From Thermoplasmatota archaeon (GTDB taxonomy: Archaea; Thermoplasmatota; E2; DHVEG-1), in NCBI GenBank assembly GCA_016932245.1, contig JAFGDG010000049.1, positions 1 through 47,760 of the forward strand: a stretch of 47,760 nt of DNA. Direction: 5' to 3'. Below the pieces are notes generated by a model. The model was not told the DNA's origin. It saw only the letters and a list, made by a program, of their open reading frames with translations, and searched no databases. This document shows, in pieces, positions 24,275 to 34,413 of the stretch. How positions within the stretch are numbered: the stretch's first letter is position 1; each line of letters opens with the position of its first letter. Both the position numbers and the translations under genes were made by a program.

Positions 24275-27200
24275 ATGGGTGGGGACCTATCCAACGATGT
24301 GTCAGCGAGCTCCATCATGCGCGAGTATTTTATGCAACTGCAAGAAAACATCGAGGCGTGCTATTCCCTTGCTGGACAAGCAAGAAAAAAAGGTTTTGAT
24401 CCAGAGTTCATCGTAGAAATACCTCAAGCACGTGATTTAGCAGATCGAGTCGAACAATTAGTTGGCCCTAAAGGCATCGCCCCTACTATTCGTGAGGTGA
24501 CTAAAAAGATAGGAAATCGTGAACTAGTTTCACTTGATATTGCCAAACGGATTGTCAACGGAAAAACCTACAAATTTAAAACTACCGAGGAAGCACTAGA
24601 CCAAGCAATACGAACCGGTCTTGCTATTCTTACTGAAGGCGTGTTGGTTGCACCGTTGGAAGGCATTGCTGAGGTAAAATTGGGGACAAACAAGGATGGA
24701 ACAACCTATGTTGATCTCTATTTTTCAGGACCTATCCGAAGTGCAGGTGGGACAGGTCAAGCAATGAGTGTGTTGATTGCTGATGTCGTTCGCCGAGAAC
24801 TTGATATTGGGAACTACCAACCGACTCCTGGAGAAATTGAGAGATATAAAGAAGAAATCCCTCTGTATAAACGAGCCCAGCACCTCCAATATACGCCGTC
24901 TGTTGATGAAATTGATAAAATTGTGAAGGGATGCCCCATCTGCATTAATGGTGAAGGGACAGAGGACGTAGAAGTAACTGGTTATCGCGATTTGCCACGT
25001 GTAGGCACCAACCGTTTGCGAGGTGGTGCCTGTTTAGTTATTGCTGAAGGACTGTGTCTCAAAGCCCCTAAGATTCTCAAGCATGTTAAAAAGTTGAAAC
25101 TGAAGGGATGGGAATTTCTTGATAGTTTTGTCAATAAAGATGCTGGAAAAACACCGGATGGGGAAAAAACAACCAAAATTCCTACTATTGCTCCTTCAGC
25201 AAAATATATTGGTGAAGTTATTGCTGGTCGTCCCGTATTTTCACATCCCTCTCGAAAAGGAGGATTTCGACTACGATATGGACGGGCTAGGACTGCTGGG
25301 CTAGCAGCTACCGCGATAAATCCTATGGCTATGCACATTCTTGATGGGTTTATTGCTGTTGGCACGCAAATGAAAACAGAACGACCCGGTAAAGGAACCA
25401 TTGCCACTCCTTGTAGTCAAATCGAAGGTCCGATTGTACTTTTACAAAACGGTGATCTCGTTCAAATCAATACAAATGACAAACATTCCGTCTATGCTGT
25501 TAAACAAATTGTTGATCTTGGGGAAATTCTCATTCCTTTTGGAGAATTTATTGAAAATAATGCACTGTTGCCTGATGCAAGCTATACTTATGAATGGTGG
25601 ATTCAAGAGTTACAACAATCAATTGATTGTTTACCCAAAGAGTACACTCCTCAAGCGATACAACAAGCAGATGCAGTGCTTCAACAAAAGCTCAACGACG
25701 TGCTGAGGAAACCCATAAATCTCCAAGAAGTATCGGCACAAGAAGCGTTTTTCCTTTCAGAATCCTACAACATCCCCCTGCATCCGCGATATAATCTCTT
25801 CTGGCACGATATTGTGGCACTAGATGTCGTGGCACTTTCCCAGTATATCAAAGAAAAAGGAAGACTCGTCGATCAAACATTGCAGTTGCCTTTTGATACT
25901 GATATCAAGCGCATCCTCATCGATCTCGGTGTACTGCACAAACAACGAAATGAGGAATTCATCATCGATCATTATGCATATCCACTCATACGATGTTGTG
26001 GATTTGATGTAAAAAACACCAGTATTATTGAAACGCCAAGAAGCAAGATACTTCAGGATGTAGATACTAAAATGGATCCTACATCTCTTGTGTCCTCTCT
26101 TGCAGGTGTTGAGGTAAGAAAGAGAGCACCGTTTCGGATTGGAACGAGGATGGGCAGGCCTGAAAAAGCTGCAGCACGAAAAATGAGACCACCACCACAC
26201 GTTCTCTTTCCTATTGGTAATTATGGTGGTAACCAACGATTGCTACGCACTGCTGCCGAGAAAATGGAAATTGAAGTTGAAGCGGGAAAACGAACCTGTA
26301 AAACTTGTGGAAAATCAACATATAGGCTAACATGTGGGTGTGGTACCCATACCGATGTTGTTTTCACGAAAGAAAAAACAAATGGCACAAGCACCGTCAA
26401 AGGAAGAATAGAGGTTCATAAAATCAACATGGGGGAAGAACTCAACCGAGCAAAAAAGGCGTTGAAAGAACGTGCTCTCCCCGAAACTATCAAAGGAGTC
26501 ATTGGCACCATTTCAAAACACAAGACACCCGAGCCCCTTGAGAAAGGAATTTTGCGAGCAAAATATGATGTCTCGGTGTTCAAAGATGGTACGACTCGAT
26601 TCGATATGACTGATTCTCCGTTAACCCACTTTAAGCCTAAAGAAATCGGTGTCCCCCTGGAGCGGTTAAAAGAGCTGGGATATACCACAGACTATCTTGG
26701 AAACCTGTTGGAACGAGAAGGCCAGTTGTGTGAACTGAAGGTTCAAGATGTTATTATCTCAAGGGCATGTGCTGAATACTTTGTTCAAGTTTCAAAATTT
26801 ATTGATGACCTGCTTGCGAAGTTCTACAAACTCGATCGGTTTTATACCATACGAAAACTGGAGGATTTAACAGGTCACTTGGTCGTGGGTTTAGCTCCCC
26901 ATACTTCAGCAGGTTCCCTTGCAAGAATTATAGGATTTACCGATGCCCAAGTGTGTTTTGCCCATCCCTTCTATCATGCATCGAAACGAAGAAATTGTGA
27001 CGGCGATGAAGATGGTCTCATGCTGCTTCTCGATGCACTGTTAAACTTCTCTCATTCCTATATTCCTGATAAAAGAGGGGGACGCATGGATCTACCTCTC
27101 ATTCTCACCACTCGTATCGATCCATCAGAGGTGGATAAAGAAGCACATAATGTTGATACCCTTGCACGATATCCGCTGGAATTCTATCGGGCAACTATAC

Positions 27201-27748
27201 AACACGTTCATTCAAAAGAAATGGAATCGATCATGGGTTTGGTGTCTTCACGGTTAGGAACCGAATTGCAGTATGAACAGTTCGGGTTTACTCACGGCAC
27301 CAACGATATTTCAGAGGGACCAAAGCAATCTACCTACAAAACGTTAAAAACCATGATGGACAAGATGAATGCACAACTTAATCTTGCGGCAAAGATTCGG
27401 GCTGTTGACGAAGCTGATGTTGCCTACAAAGTCATCGAGCGTCACTTTTTGCCAGATATCATTGGCAATATGAGAGCATTTAGTAAACAAGCTGTTCGCT
27501 GTCCTACGTGTAATATTTCCTACCGACGACCTCCGTTGCAAGGATGTTGTACAAAATGTAATGGCAAACTCACTCTTACTGTTCATGAAAAGTCAGTAAA
27601 AAAATATTTAGAAATCTCAAAAGAGATTGCAGAACGGTACAGTATTTCTCCCTATGCACGCCAACGGATAAATTTAGTTGAGAAAAATATTGACTCACTG
27701 TTCATGAGCGACAAAGTAAAAACAACGAAATTAACTGATTTTTTCTGA
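24275..27748 (+). CDS. polC: DNA polymerase D large subunit DP2
   Basis: This is the catalytic subunit of PolD, 1157 aa and uninterrupted by an intein. N-terminal family blocks include VEIPQARDLADRVEQLVGP, AILTEGVLVAPLEGIA and GPIRSAGGTGQAMSVLIADV. The catalytic loop NCDGDEDG provides D909 and D911. Zinc sites are CKTCGK...CGCG near 675 and CPTC...CTKC near 1085. The extreme C-terminus KLTDFF, preceded by KTT, has the PCNA-interacting (PIP-like) form L-x-x-F-F. The start at MGGDLSND is preferred; an internal Met at residue 15 is possible. Confidence 0.96.
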   Translation: MGGDLSNDVSASSIMREYFMQLQENIEACYSLAGQARKKGFDPEFIVEIPQARDLADRVEQLVGPKGIAPTIREVTKKIGNRELVSLDIAKRIVNGKTYKFKTTEEALDQAIRTGLAILTEGVLVAPLEGIAEVKLGTNKDGTTYVDLYFSGPIRSAGGTGQAMSVLIADVVRRELDIGNYQPTPGEIERYKEEIPLYKRAQHLQYTPSVDEIDKIVKGCPICINGEGTEDVEVTGYRDLPRVGTNRLRGGACLVIAEGLCLKAPKILKHVKKLKLKGWEFLDSFVNKDAGKTPDGEKTTKIPTIAPSAKYIGEVIAGRPVFSHPSRKGGFRLRYGRARTAGLAATAINPMAMHILDGFIAVGTQMKTERPGKGTIATPCSQIEGPIVLLQNGDLVQINTNDKHSVYAVKQIVDLGEILIPFGEFIENNALLPDASYTYEWWIQELQQSIDCLPKEYTPQAIQQADAVLQQKLNDVLRKPINLQEVSAQEAFFLSESYNIPLHPRYNLFWHDIVALDVVALSQYIKEKGRLVDQTLQLPFDTDIKRILIDLGVLHKQRNEEFIIDHYAYPLIRCCGFDVKNTSIIETPRSKILQDVDTKMDPTSLVSSLAGVEVRKRAPFRIGTRMGRPEKAAARKMRPPPHVLFPIGNYGGNQRLLRTAAEKMEIEVEAGKRTCKTCGKSTYRLTCGCGTHTDVVFTKEKTNGTSTVKGRIEVHKINMGEELNRAKKALKERALPETIKGVIGTISKHKTPEPLEKGILRAKYDVSVFKDGTTRFDMTDSPLTHFKPKEIGVPLERLKELGYTTDYLGNLLEREGQLCELKVQDVIISRACAEYFVQVSKFIDDLLAKFYKLDRFYTIRKLEDLTGHLVVGLAPHTSAGSLARIIGFTDAQVCFAHPFYHASKRRNCDGDEDGLMLLLDALLNFSHSYIPDKRGGRMDLPLILTTRIDPSEVDKEAHNVDTLARYPLEFYRATIQHVHSKEMESIMGLVSSRLGTELQYEQFGFTHGTNDISEGPKQSTYKTLKTMMDKMNAQLNLAAKIRAVDEADVAYKVIERHFLPDIIGNMRAFSKQAVRCPTCNISYRRPPLQGCCTKCNGKLTLTVHEKSVKKYLEISKEIAERYSISPYARQRINLVEKNIDSLFMSDKVKTTKLTDFF

Positions 27749-27815
27749 TTTTGTAGGAGCATAACCTTCAAATAGCAATTCTATTATGTAGTGTGTACTA
27801 AAAGGAGTTAATAGC

Positions 27816-28073
27816 ATGGCGAGTGATATGTTACAACAAATGAGTAAAAAAACATGGTATCGTTGGTCATTTTACATCAACATTGTGTTATTCTTCATTA
27901 TTGCGTTGTGCATCTATTTATTGGTAATTGATTGTCTTAGTTTACATCTCTCCGCAGATCCTTATGCATGGTTGTACATTACACGAGACTTAGCATTTCT
28001 TTCCATCGCACTCGCGTTAATTTTCTTTCAATTCTTCAGAAATTTACTGCTTATTATGCGACGAGCACTATAA
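27816..28073 (+). CDS. Small two-TM membrane protein
   Basis: The product has 85 residues, with hydrophobic segments at about 21-42 and 57-78 and a basic C-terminus (RNLLLIMRRAL). AGGAG lies 8 nt before the ATG, so translation is well supported. No family is recognised. It lies between DP2 and the SRP RNA gene, whose likely TATA box overlaps its stop codon. Confidence 0.62.
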   Translation: MASDMLQQMSKKTWYRWSFYINIVLFFIIALCIYLLVIDCLSLHLSADPYAWLYITRDLAFLSIALALIFFQFFRNLLLIMRRAL

Positions 28074-28076
28074 TGA
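28066..28076 (+). promoter_or_regulatory. Putative TATA box for the SRP RNA gene
   Basis: CACTATAATG is about 22 nt before the first paired base of the SRP RNA (28093) and overlaps the end of the small membrane-protein gene. Position rather than strong sequence match is the argument. Confidence 0.4.
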
Positions 28077-28092
28077 CAACGCAATGGCGAAA

Positions 28093-28406
28093 GGTGTAGA
28101 ATAGACTGGGGAGGTAGGCGTTCCCTGTAACCAGAAATCGCCTTCATGCTGGGGTCGAAACCAAGAGGCGATGTAACGAGCGTTTATTGATCCGTTTGTT
28201 GACGATGAGACCCTGTCCTCTGGGATCAGAGGTGGTGCTACATATGACCGGAGGGCCATATGTACATCTTCGTTGCGGGAACCGGGCGAGGCACGGAAGT
28301 GAGCAGCCTTACCGTAAACTGCTGATGCTCAAAGGGTCAACGGGGTCGAGAAGGCAGATGGGTAGTCAATGAACGACCCGTGCACCCACTCGCGACCTTC
28401 TACACC
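28093..28406 (+). ncRNA. ffs: Archaeal SRP RNA (7S RNA)
   Basis: The ends pair perfectly: GGTGTAGAA at 28093-28101 with TTCTACACC at 28398-28406 (helix 1). About 314 nt is the normal archaeal length. The Alu domain shows the conserved TGTAAC element at 28126-28131. The S domain shows helix 8 with GGCACGGAAGTGAGCAGCC, the SRP54-binding asymmetric loop and GGAA tetraloop. Helix 6 has the inverted arms ACATATG and CATATGT enclosing a GGAG tetraloop for SRP19. The RNA scaffolds SRP54/SRP19 and directs membrane and secreted proteins. Exact termini could differ by a few bases. Confidence 0.95.
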
Positions 28407-28468
28407 CGCTAAAATTATTTAACCTAGATTTGCATTTCACCTTTTTACCGATAGTTGGGGGAATTCAT

Positions 28469-30577
28469 ATGGTACGATTGCTAAAAGATGAGAGTGTAGT
28501 CGCGCAATGGAAGAACTTCTTTGAAGATGTCTGCCGATCAGAAATTGAAACTGTTGCTGTATCTTATCCAGAGAAGCGAAGTCTTTTTGTCAATTATTGG
28601 GATATTGATAAGTACGATACAAAGCTTGCTGAGCTTCTTATCCACCAACCATATAAAGCCATTTTTAATGCTGAGGAAGCACTGAAACAAGTTGATGCGA
28701 CAGCAGAACGTAAATTGGCACTTCACCTTCGGGTCAACAACCTACCCGAACCTCAGAAAATTGTTATTCGTAAAATACGAGCAAGTCATTTAGGAAAATT
28801 GACAGCGATAGAAGGCTTGGTCAAGAAACGAACGGAAGTACGACCAAAGCTACAGGTTGCTGCATTTCAATGTCAAAAATGCGGAGCAATCATAAAAATT
28901 GAACAAGAGGAAGATATTCTCAAGGAACCCTCTGAATGTTACGAGGACCAGGGAGGGTGTGGCCGTGTTTCGTCTTTTAAGTTACTATCAAACCTATCGA
29001 GCTTTATTGATTCACAAAAAATAGAGATTCAGGAAAATCCCGAAGGTCTTCGGGGGGGAGCCCAACCAGAGCGAATTAGCGTCTTTCTGGAAGATGACTT
29101 GGTTGGAGAAATTGCACCGGGCGATCGAGTAATTGCCAATGGTATCTTGCATTCCGCACAACGACGAAGAGGCACCTTTCGCTTAACATCTTTTGATAAA
29201 GCCCTCGAAGCAATTAGCATTGAAAGTCAGGAACTTGCCTTTGAGGAGGTCGAAGTTACTGAAGAGGATGAACAAGAAATTATCAAGATAAGTAACGACC
29301 CTCGTATCTACGAAAAAATGATGCGAAGCATCTCTCCAACGATTTATGGTATGGAGGTGGAGAAAGAAGCACTGGTCTTACAATTATTCGGCGGTCTTGC
29401 AAAGAAAATGCCTGATGGAACATATATTCGAGGCGACATTCATACCCTTTTGGTGGGTGATCCCGGTACAGCAAAGTCACAAATGCTTACGTATATGTCA
29501 AAATTAGCGCCTCGAAGTATTTACGCCTCTGGAAAAGCTACGTCAGCAGCAGGTCTTACTGCTGCAGCAGTGAGAGATGAATTTGGGGAGGGGCAATGGA
29601 CCCTTGAGGCAGGTGCCTTAGTACTTGCTGATATGGGCGTTGCCTGTATTGATGAGATAGACAAGATGGAGGAGACCGATCGAAGTTCCATGCACCAGGC
29701 GATGGAACAACAAGAAATTTCTGTTGCAAAAGCAGGAATTAATGCCACCCTTAAATCACGCTGCGCAATACTCGCCGCGGCAAACCCCAAGCTGGGACGG
29801 TTTGATGAGTTTATGCCCATCCATGAGCAGATTAATATGCCTCCTGCACTTCTCTCTCGTTTCGATCTTATTTTTTCCATTCTTGATAAACCAAACAAAG
29901 CACGGGATACCGATCTTGCGACTCATGTGCTTCGTACTCATAAGGCGGGCGAAGTGAGTGAGAATATTGCCCATTCAAAAAAGACAAAACATACTAAAAA
30001 AGAACAGGAAGGATTGGTCGAGAACATCATGCCGGTATTTCCGCCAGATTTCCTCAGGAAATACATAGCCTATGCAAAACGAAGTATTTTTCCCGTATTG
30101 AATAATGATGCCTTGGAGGTATTGAAAAACTATTACGTCGATTTTAGAAGTAGTTCTGAAGACTCGGTTCCCTTCACTCCGAGACAATTGGAGGCCTTTG
30201 TTCGACTTTCAGAAGCAAGTGCACGAGTGCGACTCAGTGAAGAGGTGACGGTCACTGATGCAAAACGAGCAATCGGCATTATCGACCAATATCTGCGCCG
30301 GGTAGGAATGGATAGAGAGACCGGTAAGTTTGACATTGATATTATTGCAACAGGCATCAGCCACAGTCAGCATGAGCGTATGCGATCATTAATGGATATC
30401 ATTCAGAAAATCTGCAATGAATCTAAAGATGGCAACGCTGCTCGAGGAGATATTGTCCAAGAAGCTGAAATCGAAGGCCTTGAATCAAGTAAAGTTGAAG
30501 AAGCATTAGACCGACTCAAAAGAAACGGACAGATTTACGAGCCGGTTCATGGGAAATACCGGATTACTAACCGCTAA
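28469..30577 (+). CDS. mcm: Replicative helicase MCM
   Basis: This is the hexameric ATP-driven replicative helicase, 702 aa. The ATG at 28469 (MVRLLKDESV) follows GGGGGAATTCAT; the longer frame from 28430 runs into the promoter region and is rejected. The N-terminal domain has a zinc site, CQKCG...CYEDQGGC. The AAA+ core has Walker A GDPGTAKSQ, Walker B CIDEIDKM, sensor AAANPK and arginine finger LSRFD. A C-terminal winged helix ends near EPVHGKYRITNR. No intein is present. A TATA-like TTATTTAACC lies near 28418. The gene overlaps the convergent 30574 gene by 4 nt. Confidence 0.96.
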   Translation: MVRLLKDESVVAQWKNFFEDVCRSEIETVAVSYPEKRSLFVNYWDIDKYDTKLAELLIHQPYKAIFNAEEALKQVDATAERKLALHLRVNNLPEPQKIVIRKIRASHLGKLTAIEGLVKKRTEVRPKLQVAAFQCQKCGAIIKIEQEEDILKEPSECYEDQGGCGRVSSFKLLSNLSSFIDSQKIEIQENPEGLRGGAQPERISVFLEDDLVGEIAPGDRVIANGILHSAQRRRGTFRLTSFDKALEAISIESQELAFEEVEVTEEDEQEIIKISNDPRIYEKMMRSISPTIYGMEVEKEALVLQLFGGLAKKMPDGTYIRGDIHTLLVGDPGTAKSQMLTYMSKLAPRSIYASGKATSAAGLTAAAVRDEFGEGQWTLEAGALVLADMGVACIDEIDKMEETDRSSMHQAMEQQEISVAKAGINATLKSRCAILAAANPKLGRFDEFMPIHEQINMPPALLSRFDLIFSILDKPNKARDTDLATHVLRTHKAGEVSENIAHSKKTKHTKKEQEGLVENIMPVFPPDFLRKYIAYAKRSIFPVLNNDALEVLKNYYVDFRSSSEDSVPFTPRQLEAFVRLSEASARVRLSEEVTVTDAKRAIGIIDQYLRRVGMDRETGKFDIDIIATGISHSQHERMRSLMDIIQKICNESKDGNAARGDIVQEAEIEGLESSKVEEALDRLKRNGQIYEPVHGKYRITNR

Positions 30578-30924
30578 AGTTTAGGAGAAGACAACTTACT
30601 TACCGCCCTTTTCACATGTTCTCGTTTTTTTTCTCCTAATTCAGTAATGATGTAGTCAGTAAATTTCGTTTTGATGTCATTCCAGTTTAAGGTGCTAATG
30701 CCAAAATCTAGTTTTTTATTGCCGCTTGATGCTTTATATACTCGAGGCATCATCTGCCTAGTGTTTGCATTATCCATATGCATGACATACTGTTTCTTTA
30801 AAGTCTTTTTTTCCAACACAATAATTTCAAATTTTCTATTGAAATATTTGTAACCAGGATCTCTGTCATAATACCGATATTCAAGTTCAAAATCTTTGGT
30901 TATCGGAATACATCCTCTTTCCAT
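30574..30924 (-). CDS. Hypothetical soluble protein
   Basis: The product has 116 residues, no TM segment and no recognised motif. It is rich in aromatic and charged residues (ELEYRYYDRDPGYKYFNRKFE), with a basic C-terminal half (ELGEKKREHVKRAVSK). The start is well supported: GGAGATG lies close upstream, and TATTATAAAG about 35 nt further (30957-30966) makes a good TATA box. It is convergent with mcm and overlaps it by 4 nt. Confidence 0.65.
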   Translation of the reverse strand: MERGCIPITKDFELEYRYYDRDPGYKYFNRKFEIIVLEKKTLKKQYVMHMDNANTRQMMPRVYKASSGNKKLDFGISTLNWNDIKTKFTDYIITELGEKKREHVKRAVSKLSSPKL

Positions 30925-30979
30925 CGTGCATCTCCAACAGGTGTAAGTGTACCTTCTTTATAATAATTTTTTATTTTTT

Positions 30980-31014
30980 AATAAAAAAAGAAAGATTAGA
31001 GTTGAGCTCTAATC
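30980..31014 (-). terminator. Intrinsic terminator of the EF-2 operon
   Basis: A perfect 8-bp inverted repeat, GATTAGAG (30994-31001) and CTCTAATC (31007-31014), has loop TTGAG. On the minus strand it is followed by TTTCTTTTTTTATT. The EF-2 stop codon TAG (31009-31011) lies within the stem. Confidence 0.72.
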
Positions 31015-33207
31015 CATGTAATACTCTGGCGGGTAAGGTTCTGGTTTCAGCCCTTTTCTTTCTCTAATTTGTTTAACAATTTGCGTCTGTAGTTGTCGTG
31101 GTAACGGCTCGAATCCCATATTCTCCGTGTTCCATAATACTCGTCCACCTGTTGCTGAGCGGATCGCAGAGGCAAATCCAAACATCTCTGCAACTGGTGC
31201 CTTTGCATCGATATTTACACTATCTCCTTCGGTAGTCATATCACGTACTTCAGCACGTCGTTGATTTAACTCACGTGATGCATCTCCCATCAACTCTTGC
31301 GGTGTACTAATGAACACTTTTTGCATCGGTTCAAGTAAGATGGGATCGGCAATGGTCATTGCACCATAAATAGCGTTTCTTGAGGCAGGAATAACTTGTG
31401 CAGGCCCCCGGTGAATGGCATCCTCGTGTAATTTTGCATCAACTAACTTAATAAGTAATCCTTGGCAAGGCTCATTTGCTGTCGGCCCGCTTTTCATGAC
31501 TTCGTCAAATGCTTCTTTGATCAGCTCTCTTGTTTCAAACAAGTGTTGGATGCCCTTGGTAACATCAGTCATAATATTTTGACCATGGATGCCAAACACT
31601 CCTTTTGCAACATCCTTCGGCATACCTAATTCTTGTAAAATTTTCACCACTTCGTTTTTATATTTCTTTGCATTCTCAGGAACCTCGTTGTTATACAGTG
31701 CTTTCGCGATATTGTCTGGAAGTGGTTCCACTTCAATGTAAAATCGGTTGTGTTTGTTTGGTGATTTTCCTTCAAATTTATAGGGGCTGGATTTTGATAC
31801 CGATTCTCTGTACACAACAATCGGTTCAGAACATACAATATCGACGCCGTGTTCATTTTTAATGCGATATTCAGTAATTTCAAGATGTAATTCACCCATG
31901 CCAGACATGAGATTCTCTCCTGTCTCTTGATTAATATCTACTTGAATGCTAGGATCTGCTTTAGAAACAATACGGAGCACTTCGATGAGTTTTGGTAAAT
32001 CCTTCATATTCTTTGCTTCAACGGCAACTGTTACTACCGGCTCGGAAACATGAACAATTCGCTCAAATGGCTCCGCATCGGGATCGTCGGTAACGGTACT
32101 GCCTGCCATGGCGTCTCTGATGCCTGTTGCCGCAACAATATTTCCGGCGCTTACATATTCCACGGGAATACGATCTCCACCAACCATGAGGTTAACCTGT
32201 TGTACTCGATTCATTCGCGGCATGCCAATGACATAGCATTCTTGCCCTCGTTCTATTTTTCCGCTATACATACGTCCAACGGCAACCTCGCCAGCGTGAG
32301 GATCCATAATGATTTTGGTAATCATTAGGGCAAGCGGTCCGCTTTCTTTCACTTCTGCCATACTTTTTCCGAGCTTACTTGCTTCATCCCCTCTCCATAT
32401 GTGAGGAATACGATATTTCTGCGCCACTTTTGGGGAAGGAAGATGATCAACGACCATATCTAACAAGACTTGATGAATGGGTGATTTTTTCGCCAGTTCT
32501 TTTTGGTTGTTTTCATTGCAATAGTTGTAGATGTCCTTGAAGCTGAGTCCTGATTTTTGCATATAGGGTGCTGAAATTGCCCAGTTGTAGTAGGCAGAAC
32601 CAAAGGCAACACTGCCATCTTCAACTTTCACATTCCATTTGCCTTTGAAATCTTCTGGAACGACTTTGTTGATAAGCTCATTGAATTTTGCAATGATTTT
32701 TATAAATCGCTGTTGCATTTCTTCAGGAGTTACTCGCAATTCGTTGATTAACCGATCAACTTTGTTGATGAATAAGATAGGTTTTACTTTTTCACGGAGT
32801 GCTTGTCGTACCACAGTTTCCGTTTGAGGCATTGCCCCCTCAACGGCACAAACCAAAACAATAGCCCCATCGACTGCTCGCATCGCTCGGGTAACGTCGC
32901 CACCAAAATCGACATGCCCAGGTGTATCGAGTAAATTAACTAGGTACTCTTTTCCTTCAAATTCATGCACCATCGATGCAGATGCCGCATTAATTGTAAT
33001 GCCTCGTGCTTGTTCTTGCTCATCATAATCAAGCACTAATTGTTTGCCGGCAAGCTCCTCACTCATCATGCCGCAACCTGCAAGCAGGTTGTCTGAAAGA
33101 GTCGTCTTTCCATGATCGATGTGGGCAGCAATGCCGATGTTCCGAATCTGATCAAGCTTATTCATCAAGTTTTTTGCTTTCTTGATGTTATCTTCTTTCT
33201 TTCCCAT
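31009..33207 (-). CDS. fusA: Translation elongation factor 2 (aEF-2)
   Basis: This GTPase drives ribosomal translocation, 732 aa. G1 is [15 protein letters not shown], the [12 protein letters not shown] switch II is intact, and NKVDR is the G4 motif. The domain IV tip reads [19 protein letters not shown], where H599 is the diphthamide site; dphB at 40.3-41.1 kb belongs to that modification pathway. The gene lies 40 nt after rps7, in a str-type operon. EF-1A and rps10, which often complete this operon, are not in the window. Confidence 0.97.
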   Translation of the reverse strand: MGKKEDNIKKAKNLMNKLDQIRNIGIAAHIDHGKTTLSDNLLAGCGMMSEELAGKQLVLDYDEQEQARGITINAASASMVHEFEGKEYLVNLLDTPGHVDFGGDVTRAMRAVDGAIVLVCAVEGAMPQTETVVRQALREKVKPILFINKVDRLINELRVTPEEMQQRFIKIIAKFNELINKVVPEDFKGKWNVKVEDGSVAFGSAYYNWAISAPYMQKSGLSFKDIYNYCNENNQKELAKKSPIHQVLLDMVVDHLPSPKVAQKYRIPHIWRGDEASKLGKSMAEVKESGPLALMITKIIMDPHAGEVAVGRMYSGKIERGQECYVIGMPRMNRVQQVNLMVGGDRIPVEYVSAGNIVAATGIRDAMAGSTVTDDPDAEPFERIVHVSEPVVTVAVEAKNMKDLPKLIEVLRIVSKADPSIQVDINQETGENLMSGMGELHLEITEYRIKNEHGVDIVCSEPIVVYRESVSKSSPYKFEGKSPNKHNRFYIEVEPLPDNIAKALYNNEVPENAKKYKNEVVKILQELGMPKDVAKGVFGIHGQNIMTDVTKGIQHLFETRELIKEAFDEVMKSGPTANEPCQGLLIKLVDAKLHEDAIHRGPAQVIPASRNAIYGAMTIADPILLEPMQKVFISTPQELMGDASRELNQRRAEVRDMTTEGDSVNIDAKAPVAEMFGFASAIRSATGGRVLWNTENMGFEPLPRQLQTQIVKQIRERKGLKPEPYPPEYYMD

Positions 33208-33247
33208 ACTAATGTCCTCATATTTTCATTATAAATTAATTTCATGG

Positions 33248-33841
33248 TTATCGAGCTGATTTTGCAACCCGCTCTGCATCATTTTTCTTGGCAACTGCAA
33301 AGGACGAAACGTCATTTTTGCTTGCTTTGATAATTTCGTCAGCAAGGCATGCTTCAATACTTTTTTTATTTTTGTGACTGGCAGAAACAGATCCTTGACA
33401 GATATTGCGAAGTGCAATATCCAATCGTCTTTGAGGGGCAACATCAACTGCTTTGGGGACAGAAATGCCGCCAAATCGCAACCGGGTTGTCTCTTCTTTC
33501 GGTGCTGCATTTTGCAACGCATCAACAAGAACCTGCATCGGATTAGTTTTTGTTTTTTTATCAATACTCTCGAAGGTAGATCGAACTACTTTGTATGCTT
33601 TTGTTTTTTTACCGGTGTACTGCTCCGTTCGCATGAGATTGTTGATCAAGCGTTCAACAAGAGGCATCTTTGCTTTTGCAAACATTTTATCTGAGTATAT
33701 GCCGCCGACATGGATGTTTTCTGCATCAAGATTAATGTATCGCTCCAGCCCTTTGTCCTCGATTTTTACTTCATCCATATTGTACTTGGTCAGCATAGGA
33801 AAAAACGGGTTGGTCTTTTCAACAGGTTTTTTTGCAGTCAT
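33248..33841 (-). CDS. rps7: Ribosomal protein S7
   Basis: This is a small-subunit head protein binding 16S rRNA, 197 aa, the archaeal length with an N-terminal extension before the universal core. Conserved stretches are VERLINNLMRTEQYTGKK, NPMQVLVDALQNAAP and AVDVAPQRRLDIALRNI. It starts 2 nt after the rps12 stop. Confidence 0.96.
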   Translation of the reverse strand: MTAKKPVEKTNPFFPMLTKYNMDEVKIEDKGLERYINLDAENIHVGGIYSDKMFAKAKMPLVERLINNLMRTEQYTGKKTKAYKVVRSTFESIDKKTKTNPMQVLVDALQNAAPKEETTRLRFGGISVPKAVDVAPQRRLDIALRNICQGSVSASHKNKKSIEACLADEIIKASKNDVSSFAVAKKNDAERVAKSAR

Positions 33842-33843
33842 AT

Positions 33844-34275
33844 TTACCGTCTCATTGCCTTTTCGACTTTTCCTTTGATCATTTCATTAAGTGATACATC
33901 GTTGACTTTAATCACTTTAAATCGAACGCCGGGAATGTCGCCATAAGAACGTCCCATTCGTCCTCCAATTCCTTCTACCATGACTTCGTCGTGCTCATCA
34001 ATAAAACTTATGGCATTATTCCCAGGGGCAAAGGCCGTGATTTGCCGTCCGTTTTTGATGAGTTGAACTTTAACGCATTTTCTGATTGCGGAGTTGGGTT
34101 GCTTTGCTTCAATCCCTACTTTTTCAATAACAATCCCTCGAGCTTGTGCTGTACCCTCAAGCGGATCTGCCTTTTCTTTGAGATGCAACACTCGCTTCTT
34201 ATAGTATCTATCATTCCAGAGCTGTTTTTTCCGCCCCTTTTTGAGTTTCCGTGCTGCATTAATTCCTTTACCCAT
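33844..34275 (-). CDS. rps12: Ribosomal protein S12
   Basis: This is the decoding-centre protein of the small subunit, 143 aa. The ATG at 34275 ([17 protein letters not shown]) is the standard archaeal start; the frame extends 15 codons upstream but the extension has no family support. The conserved core [21 protein letters not shown] and the [18 protein letters not shown] segment are present. It is the first gene of the operon. Confidence 0.97.
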   Translation of the reverse strand: MGKGINAARKLKKGRKKQLWNDRYYKKRVLHLKEKADPLEGTAQARGIVIEKVGIEAKQPNSAIRKCVKVQLIKNGRQITAFAPGNNAISFIDEHDEVMVEGIGGRMGRSYGDIPGVRFKVIKVNDVSLNEMIKGKVEKAMRR

Positions 34276-34315
34276 GGTTCTACCTACTAGATAAGAGTAC
34301 GCCAGTATACAGCTT

Positions 34316-34332
34316 TTCATATTTAAATGCTT
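34316..34332 (-). promoter_or_regulatory. TATA box of the rps12-rps7-EF-2 operon
   Basis: On the minus strand GCATTTAAATATG lies about 50 nt before the rps12 ATG, with purines upstream that could form a BRE. It is the only good TATA-like sequence in the gap. Confidence 0.55.
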
Positions 34333-34413
34333 AGCTTATGATAACATAGTTTTTCCGTTAAAAACATCGAGAAAAGAAAAACTACTTTATTTATATCCGA
34401 GTAAGAAAATATT

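Noticed and set aside
24275-27748. Intein in DP2 (and in MCM)
   Set aside because: Both proteins run through their conserved blocks at normal length, with no Hedgehog/Intein splice motifs.
28187-28372. 61-codon ORF inside the SRP RNA gene, and a minus-strand ORF at 28068-28259
   Set aside because: The region is fully explained by SRP RNA helices 5, 6 and 8; the ORFs are chance.
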